Below are positions 43,212 through 50,420 of a stretch of 64,000 nt of DNA, piece after piece. The translations under genes were made by a program, and so were the position numbers. Numbering within the stretch: the stretch's first letter is position 1; every line of letters begins with the position of its first letter. Source of the stretch: CAZLDI01 sp964558415 (GTDB taxonomy: Bacteria; Chloroflexota; Dehalococcoidia; SM23-28-2; RBG-16-64-32); assembly GCA_964558415.1 (NCBI GenBank), contig CAZLDI010000002.1, positions 124,001 through 188,000 of the forward strand, given 5' to 3'. Under the pieces are notes generated by a model. That model made no database searches, was not told the origin of the DNA, and saw only the letters and a program-made list of their open reading frames with translations.

Positions 43212-45335
43212 TTACTTCTTTCGTCCCATCAATCGCGAACCGGCAAGCCCGAGCCCGGCCACGACGCCCGCGCCGCCGAAGGCCACCAGCAGCGCCGCCC
43301 AGGCCGGCAGGCCGGTCCCCGTGGGCGCCAGCGAGCCAATGCCGGTGTCGCCCACGCAGTTAGCGCCAACGCACTGCACCGTTGTGCCCGTTGTCTGCCC
43401 GGGGGCAGGGGTTACTATCGCCGGCGGTTTGGTTGGCTCCGGGGTAGGGGTCTGGCCCACCGCCAGTGCAACCGCGCAGGCCGGGTTTGTATCGATGACG
43501 GGCGGTACCGGTGCGGTGCTCGCTCCCACGCCAAAGGTCAGGAAGAGGTTCAGGCACATTATGGTGTACCCGCCGTCACGCTTGTCCGGCCCGTTCGTGC
43601 TCACGCCGAACAGCTCGCAGTTGGCTTGCGTGTAGCCGGCGAAGCCGGTGCCGCACGACGTGACGTCGCAGGTGTTGCCGATGCCGTCCGGCTCGTTGTC
43701 AAAGAGCACGGGGACGTTGGTGAACTGGTCGGGGTTCTTGGTGGGGTCCTGGAGCTGGTTCGCCAGCGGGCAGTTGTCCGCCCGGTTGGAGAAGCAGTCC
43801 TGGTCCTCGTCCAGCCCCACGTATCCGGCCTTGCAGCCCGCGTTAACACCGCCGCTCTGCGCGTTCGGGAACGGGTCGCAGACATCAGAGATGCCGTCGC
43901 TATCGGTGTCGGTGTGCGCCGGGTTGGACGCGACGCCGGCGGCGCGCGGGTTCCACGTCCCGTTGGGCTTCAGCGAGCAGACGTCCAGGGTATTCTCGAT
44001 GCCGTCCCCGTCGGCGTCCCTCTGGGAGCCGGTGGCCACCACGGCCTTGTAGTCGCCTGCCGTGGCCGGGTTCTTGCGGAATAGGCAGCCGCCCTCCTGC
44101 GTGCCGGAACAACCGGTGGCAGGCACCGGGTCGCCCTCGGAGGCAGCGCCTACCTTCGGACAGCCGTCGTTGATGGAAGAGTCTTCGCCGTCATCGCTGA
44201 TATCGTCGGTGCAGTTGCCGTCCGGCGCCGCATTGACCTGCGGACAGCCGTCGTTCACAACGCCGTCATTGTCCTCGTCCACGTTGTTGTTGGACTCGCA
44301 GGGGAAGAAGGGATATCCCAGGTTCTGGGCCTTCGTGTCAGGGACCTCCGGCGGGTCGGTGAACGGGCAGTTGGCGTTCTTCCCGGCGGCAAGGCTGCCC
44401 GTGCAGGGGTTGTCTCTCGTCAGGCCAAAAGCGACGTTGGAAACCCGAAGCGGGGAGCAGAAATCGCTGATCGCGCTGGGCGCCGGCGGCACCGTCGGGT
44501 CCTGGAGCACGGTGATGCTCGGGTAGCCGAGGTCCGGGTTAAGCGTGATCGGCGTGCCCTCGGGTCCCTTAACGGTTATGCCCGGCTCGAAAAGGAGGAA
44601 GTGCAGGCTGATCCAGTTCCCCTGCACCTTGCTGAACCCGCCCAGGCGGGCGCGCGGCTGCAACGGGGCGGCGGGCCCGTTGACGTCATCCGCGGTGAAG
44701 GGTATGCGGTCCGGGCCGTTGTCGAAGTCAACGTCGAACGCCGCGGTGAGGAACTTCGGATACTTGTCGATGCCGTCCGGGATGCCGTTGCCGTCCGCGT
44801 CCCGGGCCAGTGGCTTCATGGTGTCGGTCTCGCCCACGGGCTTGGGCGCGATCGTGTCGTTGACGTTCGTGCTGGCGTTTTGCAGAGTGAAGTGAACGTC
44901 GATCGAGCTGTTGCAGTGTCCGTTGATCAGGCCCAGGACGGCGTTCGAGCCGAGCCTGCCGACGAGCGCTCCGATCGGGACGCTGCTGCCGGTAGGCACC
45001 TCAAACGTCTTGGGCACGAAGGCGGCGGTGCTGCCGAAGTTGGAATCGATCGGATTCGCGTCCTTGACGCTGCAGGTGTTATCCCAGCCCGTGCAGAACT
45101 TCCCGCGCACGTCCGTCGATACGCCCGGGGCGGGATCTCCATCGCACTCGTTGGCGCCGATGTTGAGTCCCGCCTTGATGTCCACGGCGTCAAACTTCTC
45201 CAGACAGGCCAGTCCACCCGGCGCGAACGGGGGCCCGTTGGTCTGTGCGGCGCTGTCCCGCGAAGATGCGTAGATAACGGCCGCTGTTACGATGGCGAGC
45301 GCCAGCAAGGCGGTAAATCGAAATCCCCCCGTCAT
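43212..45335 (-). CDS. TSP3-like surface protein with LAxTG-type sorting signal
   Basis: 707 residues. Signal peptide to about 31. The shared N-terminal region includes AVLGLINGHCNSSIDVHFTL, DGIDKYPKFLTAAF, LLFEPG, LGYPSITVLQ and AISDFCSPL. Loops of both types follow: DEDNDGVVNDGCP, DGEDSSINDGCP, GDGIENTLDVC, DTDSDGISDVCD. A Thr-Pro stretch (PTPEPTKPP) precedes LAPTG, a hydrophobic helix (AWAALLVAFGGAGVVAGLGLAG) and RLMGRKK. LAxTG plus membrane helix plus basic tail is the class E sortase signal of other phyla, so covalent wall or surface attachment is possible; no sortase is in the window. Promoter at 45404-45433. Confidence 0.87.
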   Translation of the reverse strand: MTGGFRFTALLALAIVTAAVIYASSRDSAAQTNGPPFAPGGLACLEKFDAVDIKAGLNIGANECDGDPAPGVSTDVRGKFCTGWDNTCSVKDANPIDSNFGSTAAFVPKTFEVPTGSSVPIGALVGRLGSNAVLGLINGHCNSSIDVHFTLQNASTNVNDTIAPKPVGETDTMKPLARDADGNGIPDGIDKYPKFLTAAFDVDFDNGPDRIPFTADDVNGPAAPLQPRARLGGFSKVQGNWISLHFLLFEPGITVKGPEGTPITLNPDLGYPSITVLQDPTVPPAPSAISDFCSPLRVSNVAFGLTRDNPCTGSLAAGKNANCPFTDPPEVPDTKAQNLGYPFFPCESNNNVDEDNDGVVNDGCPQVNAAPDGNCTDDISDDGEDSSINDGCPKVGAASEGDPVPATGCSGTQEGGCLFRKNPATAGDYKAVVATGSQRDADGDGIENTLDVCSLKPNGTWNPRAAGVASNPAHTDTDSDGISDVCDPFPNAQSGGVNAGCKAGYVGLDEDQDCFSNRADNCPLANQLQDPTKNPDQFTNVPVLFDNEPDGIGNTCDVTSCGTGFAGYTQANCELFGVSTNGPDKRDGGYTIMCLNLFLTFGVGASTAPVPPVIDTNPACAVALAVGQTPTPEPTKPPAIVTPAPGQTTGTTVQCVGANCVGDTGIGSLAPTGTGLPAWAALLVAFGGAGVVAGLGLAGSRLMGRKK

Positions 45336-45403
45336 TGCGCTTTACTCCTTTATCGTCCGCAAAGGTATTGATAGGCGATTATCGCTAACGGACTGTACCG
45401 TTA

Positions 45404-45433
45404 CCTATATCGGAATTCGCTGGCCATTGTCAA
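45404..45433 (-). promoter_or_regulatory. Promoter of the 45335-41338 operon
   Basis: Minus strand TTGACA (45428-45433), 18-nt spacer, TATAGG (45404-45409). Leader about 60 nt; AGGAG 9 nt before the ATG. Confidence 0.55.
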
Positions 45434-45469
45434 GCGAAAGACAATATGGCCCCCTGTGCCCCCGAAACG

Positions 45470-45504
45470 CTGAGGGCCCCGGACGGACTGTCCGGGGCCC
45501 TCAG
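45470..45504 (-). terminator. 15-bp perfect hairpin after the 46764 gene
   Basis: CTGAGGGCCCCGGAC / GTCCGGGGCCCTCAG with a 5-nt loop, 24 nt after the stop at 45529 and just upstream of the next promoter. Very stable; no T run follows. Confidence 0.7.
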
Positions 45505-45528
45505 CTCTAGAAGCTTGTTTGGCGTTGC

Positions 45529-46764
45529 TTACCGTCTGGCGCGCAGGCGCTCCATCGTGAACGCGCCCGTCCCGACGGCCACCGCAGCGAGCGCCGCGAG
45601 TATCAGCAGCCATACACTTCCGCCCGCTCCGCCCGTCGCGTCACCGAGTGGCGGCAGGGCCGCAGGCGCCTGTGTCGGCGTGGGCGTTGGAGTTGGGGTC
45701 GGCGTTGCTGGTCCCGGCGTTGGTGTGGGAGTCGTTGGCGCCGGCGTTGGTGTCGGGGTGGGTGTAGGCGTGAACGGCGTCGGATCACACACGTCGCCGA
45801 TGCCGTCGAGGTCAGCGTCCAGCTGATTGGCGTTGCTGTCGGCCGGACAGTTATCGCAGACATCGCCCACGCCGTCGCCGTCGCCGTCCGCCTGAGTGGC
45901 GTCGGGGTCGTTAGGGCAGTTGTCACAGACGTCGCCGTCGCCGTCGAGGTCAGCGTCCGCCTGATTGGCGTTGCTGTTGGCCGGGCAGTTGTCGCTGGCG
46001 TCCGGAACGCCGTCGCCGTCGCTGTCAGGAGGTGGCGTTGGCGTCGGAGTTGGTGTCCCAACCGACGAGCAGGGCTGGTTGAGGGCGATCGCGCCCAGGT
46101 TCAGCGCATCCGGAGAGTAGCCGCCGCCGGAGGCGTCGAGGTGCACACTGTCAGCGGGACTCAAAACGAGGTATGCGGCGAACGGGTTTACTGAACCTAT
46201 GGAGTCTTCAGAGGAGATGGTCAACCTGTTGAGGACTCCGCTTCCGTCTTCAGGTACACCCATTCCGGTGTCCAGAGCTGAACCATTCCAGTCGTTGGAT
46301 GCATCGGTATCAGGCAGCGGCTGTCCAGCGTTGAACAGGCTGCTGCCGGGGTTACTACCCAGTAGGAAGCTAGAGCCGCCGTTGCTGTCCTGAGTTTCCA
46401 GCGTGAGCAGGGTTTCGTCGTACTGAAGAACGATGCTGTAGGCGATGATGCCGCCGACGTCGTTCGCAGGGTTAGCGTCGCCCTGGTCGTTGAAGACGGG
46501 GATGGTCAGGGCTGTGATGTCAAAGGTGACCGTGTCGACGGCTGTCTCGTCGGCGTCCTGCACGCCGTTTTCGTCAATACGCGCGCAGAAGGTCTGCGCT
46601 CCGATTGCGGTGGCGGTGTTGCCGGTGATGTCCATGTCCACGGACATCGCGTCCATGCCGCCCGCGTGGCTCGCCTCGGTGCCGCCAGTGCTGAACGCGA
46701 ACGCCAGCCCGGCCGCGACGAGAAGCCCCGTCACGAGGCTGAGTATGAGGGGTGCGTTCCTCAA
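45529..46764 (-). CDS. Cohesin-like / TSP3 surface protein with Thr-Pro stalk and membrane anchor
   Basis: 411 residues. The start is the TTG at 46764, with GGAGG 7 nt upstream; an ATG-ATT-TGA minimal ORF overlaps it. Signal peptide ends TEASH; AGGMDAMSVDMDITGN is nearly the same as in the 25157 gene. Cohesin-like domain about 33-240 (SIVLQYDETLLTLETQD, GVLNRLTISSED, VHLDASGGGY). A short TP hinge, four TSP3 loops (DSDGDGVPDASDNCP, DGDGVGDVCDNCP), a long TPTPTP stalk, then a hydrophobic anchor (GGSVWLLILAALAAVAVGTG) and ERLRARR. A membrane-tethered counterpart of the dockerin-like-ended proteins. Confidence 0.87.
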   Translation of the reverse strand: MRNAPLILSLVTGLLVAAGLAFAFSTGGTEASHAGGMDAMSVDMDITGNTATAIGAQTFCARIDENGVQDADETAVDTVTFDITALTIPVFNDQGDANPANDVGGIIAYSIVLQYDETLLTLETQDSNGGSSFLLGSNPGSSLFNAGQPLPDTDASNDWNGSALDTGMGVPEDGSGVLNRLTISSEDSIGSVNPFAAYLVLSPADSVHLDASGGGYSPDALNLGAIALNQPCSSVGTPTPTPTPPPDSDGDGVPDASDNCPANSNANQADADLDGDGDVCDNCPNDPDATQADGDGDGVGDVCDNCPADSNANQLDADLDGIGDVCDPTPFTPTPTPTPTPAPTTPTPTPGPATPTPTPTPTPTQAPAALPPLGDATGGAGGSVWLLILAALAAVAVGTGAFTMERLRARR

Positions 46765-46924
46765 ATCATTCCCTCCTTTTTCCTAAGGCGAGCCGCCACA
46801 CTGCCTGACGCCGGACGCCAGCAACGGGCCGCGAACCTGTCTTTCGCACGTTTCCAATATTGTTACCACAACCCGTGTGCCCCGCGCAATGCCTTACCGT
46901 AAAGCAGCGACAGATTGGCTAATA

Positions 46925-47845
46925 TCACGCCTCTTCCCGCTGCGACCTCCGGTAAAGCAGCCAGCCGCCCCCGCCCAGGGCGCAGGCCCCCAGGCCCGCG
47001 AGCACCACAACGGCGATCACCGCTCCCGTGGACGTTCCGCCGTCTGCCTCCGTGATGGTCGGCGTCGGCGTCGTCTGTTGCGTCTGGCCGTCCGTAGGGC
47101 TCGCTGAAGTCTCTCCAGAGGGACCCGGCGATCCCGTGCCTGGCGCCGGTGTCAGAGTTACTTGAGGTGCCGGCGTGAACAGCTCTTCGATCGGCGGGAT
47201 GCCTGCGATCTGCGGCTGTTGCGCGGCGGCCGTGCAGTCCTGCCCGATAAAGATCGACGCAGCGCCGATGCTACTGACGTTTATCGTTTCGTTCCGCGTG
47301 TCTTGCAGTGCCGGATAATCGCCGGTCGCCGCGTCGACGCCGATAGTCAGCGGGCTGGATCCATTGGCTTTCGCCCTGAAAGTGATTCGAGACAGGACGC
47401 CGGGGCCCCGCTCTACATTAGCCTCCGGCGCGGTGCGAGACTCGGTGTCCAGGAGCGAGGTGCGGAAGGAGCCATCCGAGTCGGGAAGCGCGTCCGTAAG
47501 CCCGCCGAAGCCGGAGTAGCTCCCCACTGCGGCGAGCAGCAGGTCGTTGTTCACGGCCGTCACTTGCAGTAGCGCCGGGTTGTATTTCACATCCACCTGG
47601 AAGGCGATGACCGGTCGGTCCTGCGGCACGGCGTCCACCACAAGGTCCACCACGGCGGTGGACCCAACCTCCACCCGCACGCAGCCGTCCAGGTTCCCCA
47701 GCGTTGTCGCGGTGTTCCCCTGACTCACGACGTCCAGCGCCACCAGGTTGATCACGCTGGCGGAGTGATCCGCCGCCGCTGACATGCCGGCCAGGAAGAT
47801 CGCGCTCAGCGTTAGAGCCGCTGCCGTTATTCCACTGCGAATCAT
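46925..47845 (-). CDS. Cohesin-like membrane-anchored protein (operon gene 4)
   Basis: 306 residues. Signal peptide to about 24 (SAAADHSASV), cohesin-like domain about 30-205 (IAFQVDVKYNPALLQVTAVN, LLAAVGSYSGFGG, GVLSRITFRAKANG), then a Thr/Pro/Ser stalk (TPAPQVTLTPAPG, TTPTPTIT) and a hydrophobic anchor (GAVIAVVVLAGLGACALGGGG) with LYRRSQREEA. No Ca loops. Its ATG overlaps the stop of the gene before it (ATGA), with GGAGG 5-6 nt upstream. Closest to its neighbour at 47842-48570, with which it shares the VDVKY and NVE-GVL-RI-FRAK motifs. Confidence 0.85.
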   Translation of the reverse strand: MIRSGITAAALTLSAIFLAGMSAAADHSASVINLVALDVVSQGNTATTLGNLDGCVRVEVGSTAVVDLVVDAVPQDRPVIAFQVDVKYNPALLQVTAVNNDLLLAAVGSYSGFGGLTDALPDSDGSFRTSLLDTESRTAPEANVERGPGVLSRITFRAKANGSSPLTIGVDAATGDYPALQDTRNETINVSSIGAASIFIGQDCTAAAQQPQIAGIPPIEELFTPAPQVTLTPAPGTGSPGPSGETSASPTDGQTQQTTPTPTITEADGGTSTGAVIAVVVLAGLGACALGGGGWLLYRRSQREEA

Positions 47846-48570
47846 TGCGTCCTCCCGGAGATGTGGGGCGAGTTCGATGGGGATGCTCCACCGTGACGGC
47901 GCAAGAGTTGGTCGAACGAGGGAAGGTCCGCTGTGCGGAGCTTCATCGCCCCGGGTGGACAGTCTCTTCCTACAGACAACGCCGCCCCGCCCAGACTATT
48001 CACCTCGATCGTCTGGTTCTGGATGTCCTGAACGGCCGGGTAGATCCCCACGCGCGGGTTGAAGTCCACGGTCAGCCGGGACGTCCCCTCCGCTTTCGCC
48101 CGAAAGCTGATCCGGGCAAGGACCCCCGCGCCGCTCTCAACGTTCGCCGGTGGATCCGTCCGCGACTCGATGTCGAGAACTGATACTCGGAACGACCCGT
48201 CGCGATCAGGCAAAGGATCGCTCAGGCCGGGGAAGGGCTCGTAAGCGCCTACCGACGCCAGGAGGAAGGCCACGTCGTATCCCGTGACTTCAAGAGTGCG
48301 CGGGTCATATTTCACATCCACCTGGAAGGCGATAGCGGGACGGGTTTCAGGGATCGAGTCGACGACGAGGTCAACGTCCGTAAAGGCGCCGCGCTCAACG
48401 CGCCGGCAACCGTCCCGCGGTCCGAGCTGCGTAGCGCCATTCCCTGCGGTCACCGGGTCCAGGGCGATCAAGCCTATGCTCGGGGCCGGCTCTTCCGCTG
48501 AGGCAGTCTGAAGAGCGACCACGAAGCCGGTCGCGAGGGTCAGCAAGGCCAGCAGTCGCCTGTCTATCAA
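47842..48570 (-). CDS. Cohesin-like secreted protein without an anchor (operon gene 3)
   Basis: 242 residues. I place the start at the TTG at 48570, which overlaps the previous stop (TTGA) and has GGGAG 6 nt upstream; an upstream start in the frame would overlap the neighbour by 85 nt. The resulting N-terminus is a clean signal peptide (LLALLTLATGFVVAL, ending ASAEE). The cohesin-like domain follows (IAFQVDVKYDPRTLEVTGYD, GVLARISFRAKAEG, YPAVQDIQNQTIEV). The tail (LPSFDQLLRRHGG) is short and soluble, with neither anchor nor dockerin-like module, so this may be a released or bridging subunit. Confidence 0.8.
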   Translation of the reverse strand: MIDRRLLALLTLATGFVVALQTASAEEPAPSIGLIALDPVTAGNGATQLGPRDGCRRVERGAFTDVDLVVDSIPETRPAIAFQVDVKYDPRTLEVTGYDVAFLLASVGAYEPFPGLSDPLPDRDGSFRVSVLDIESRTDPPANVESGAGVLARISFRAKAEGTSRLTVDFNPRVGIYPAVQDIQNQTIEVNSLGGAALSVGRDCPPGAMKLRTADLPSFDQLLRRHGGASPSNSPHISGRTQ

Positions 48571-49451
48571 GACCGGCTCCCGGCGCGCACTGCGACGAAC
48601 GCGAACCCCAACGCCAGCGTAGCGGTGGATGCCACAGTGCCAATTAGCCACCAGGGCACGTCTTCGCCACCTGTTGGTGGTGGCGGTTCTGCCGTTGCCG
48701 CCGGCGACGTCCGGCGCGGCGATGGGGAGGGCGCAGGCGTCGGCGTGGGCGTCGCCCCGTCCGTCGCTGATGTCGATGGCACAGGAGTGGCTGCGCTCGG
48801 TACCAGATCATCCGGTAGCTCCTGCGGATCGGGTGTTGGAGCGGGCGCCAGACACGGCCGTTCGACGGCGATTTGGCCGGACGTGATGGCGCCGTCGAAT
48901 ATAGCGTTTCCATTCGGGTCGCCCAGGTGTTGACCACGGATGCTGGTCAGCGTTGGGCCGAAGTCCCATGCGCCGTCGCCGTCAAGGTCGCGGCGGTCGA
49001 TCGTCGCGTAGCTGACACCGGGCGCCTTCGCCTCCAGCGTCAAGCGCACGAGGCCGCCCGTCCCTGTGGCGCCTGTTGCCCCGAGAGTCAGGTTCGCTGC
49101 CGCCAGGCGATAGTACCCGCTGGAGTTGGGCACCGGGTCTGAGAAATCGAAGATAGTCGTGTTTTGTTGTTCAGCAAGAAGCATCTGGACGTCTTTGCCT
49201 ACGATTTCGACAATGTCGCGATTGTAGGCAAAGTACGCCTCCCAGGCAAGGAGGTTCGTGGCTGACTCGACGACGATGTCGACCGTCAACGTGTCGCCCG
49301 CGTCTGCCTCCACGCACTCGTCGCTCAATGCGAGGCTGGGCGTCGCCTGCAAGGCGATCGCCGGCCCGGCGTCCGTTCGGCCCACGTAGCCGGCCGGGCT
49401 CAGTGGAGTCCCAAGCGCCGTAGCAAGCGTACCTACAATGACGAGACGCAT
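48567..49451 (-). CDS. Cohesin-like membrane-anchored protein (operon gene 2)
   Basis: 294 residues from ATG 49451; a long upstream extension in the frame lacks signal-peptide character and would overlap the previous gene. Signal peptide (LVIVGTLATALGTPLSPAG), cohesin-like domain about 30-215 (LLAWEAYFAYNRDIVEIVG, MLLAEQQNTTIFDFSD, LVRLTLEAKAPG), with an extra Ca-type loop DLDGDGAWDFG and DPNGNAIFDG. A Pro/Thr/Ser stalk (TPTPTPAPSPSP) leads to the anchor WWLIGTVASTATLALGFAFV and RAGSRS. The WEAY-Y motif pairs it with the first gene of the operon. Confidence 0.82.
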   Translation of the reverse strand: MRLVIVGTLATALGTPLSPAGYVGRTDAGPAIALQATPSLALSDECVEADAGDTLTVDIVVESATNLLAWEAYFAYNRDIVEIVGKDVQMLLAEQQNTTIFDFSDPVPNSSGYYRLAAANLTLGATGATGTGGLVRLTLEAKAPGVSYATIDRRDLDGDGAWDFGPTLTSIRGQHLGDPNGNAIFDGAITSGQIAVERPCLAPAPTPDPQELPDDLVPSAATPVPSTSATDGATPTPTPAPSPSPRRTSPAATAEPPPPTGGEDVPWWLIGTVASTATLALGFAFVAVRAGSRS

Positions 49452-49486
49452 CACGCTGGTAGCGACTCCGCGGCGAGGCGGGAGGC

Positions 49487-50272
49487 TCAGGATGTTCGGT
49501 GCGACCCGGACCGCCTCATGGCGATCAGCGCCACGCCGGTGAATCCAACCGTCGCCACGACACCAACAACTACCGCGAGGAACGCCCACGTGGGTATCCC
49601 ATCGCCGCCGCCTCCTCCCACCACTTGCAGGATCTGACTGCCATCGCATCCCTGGCCGACAGCCACGTCCGCGTCAAGTATCGGCCCGTCAAAGTAGCTG
49701 TCTCCATCGCTATCGCCGATCTGCAGACCCTCGACATCAGTGACCGTCGGTGCCACCGGGCGGCCGACGATGTCTGTGGGGCTGGGGCTGATGCTCAGGG
49801 TTGTCCTGCCGGGGCCCACCGCCTCCAGCGTGAGCCGCGCAAGCACTCCATCTCCGTCAACGCCGACCAGTGGCTGGGAGATGGCTGCGGCTCCCACTCC
49901 GTATCGCCCATCATCATCAGGGACCGACTTGGACGTGTCGATAACGTTGCTGTCCGGCTCGTAGGCCAGGAATTGCTGGACATCGCGGTCGACGATATTC
50001 ACGACTTGCTCGTCGTACGTCAGGTAGGCCTCCCACGCAGTGAGGTCGACCACATCCTCGATCGTAATATCGATCTGCAGCGTGCTTCCCACCGCGACGG
50101 AGACGCACTGGTCGCGCGCGGCAAGGGAGGTTGGGGTGTTCCCTGCCGCGTCCACATCTATCGCGAGCGTGGTGCTCGTCTGGGCGGCAGCGTGTCCACC
50201 GGCCAGGGCAAACGGAATTAAGAGGAGCAGAGACGAAGCCGACAGCCAGGTCACCCTGAGCAAACCACTCAT
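49487..50272 (-). CDS. Cohesin-like membrane-anchored protein (operon gene 1)
   Basis: 261 residues. Signal peptide to about 31 (ending AAAQT). Cohesin-like domain about 33-210 (LAIDVDAAGNTPTSL, LTAWEAYLTYDEQVVNIVD, FLAYEPDSNVIDTSKS, GVLARLTLEAVGPG), with DSDGDSYFDGP. No long stalk: a Gly run (VGGGGGDG) precedes the anchor WAFLAVVVGVVATVGFTGVALIA and MRRSGSHRTS. First of four consecutive cohesin-like genes (50272-46925), tightly spaced, expected on one mRNA. Confidence 0.85.
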   Translation of the reverse strand: MSGLLRVTWLSASSLLLLIPFALAGGHAAAQTSTTLAIDVDAAGNTPTSLAARDQCVSVAVGSTLQIDITIEDVVDLTAWEAYLTYDEQVVNIVDRDVQQFLAYEPDSNVIDTSKSVPDDDGRYGVGAAAISQPLVGVDGDGVLARLTLEAVGPGRTTLSISPSPTDIVGRPVAPTVTDVEGLQIGDSDGDSYFDGPILDADVAVGQGCDGSQILQVVGGGGGDGIPTWAFLAVVVGVVATVGFTGVALIAMRRSGSHRTS

Positions 50273-50359
50273 TATTCGCGTTCTCCCAACCCCCTCGGGT
50301 TGAAGCGCATCGGGTGGTCAGCCCGCCGCCGCCGGACGAACATAAGACGACGTACAGAT

Positions 50360-50389
50360 ATTGTATCACGGGTCGTCAGGACTCGCCAA
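50360..50389 (-). promoter_or_regulatory. Candidate promoter of the four-gene cohesin-like operon
   Basis: Minus strand TTGGCG (50384-50389), 18-nt spacer, TACAAT (50360-50365). The leader would be about 80 nt. Confidence 0.45.
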
Positions 50390-50420
50390 TAGAAACCTGT
50401 CAAACCGCCGATGGGAGCGG

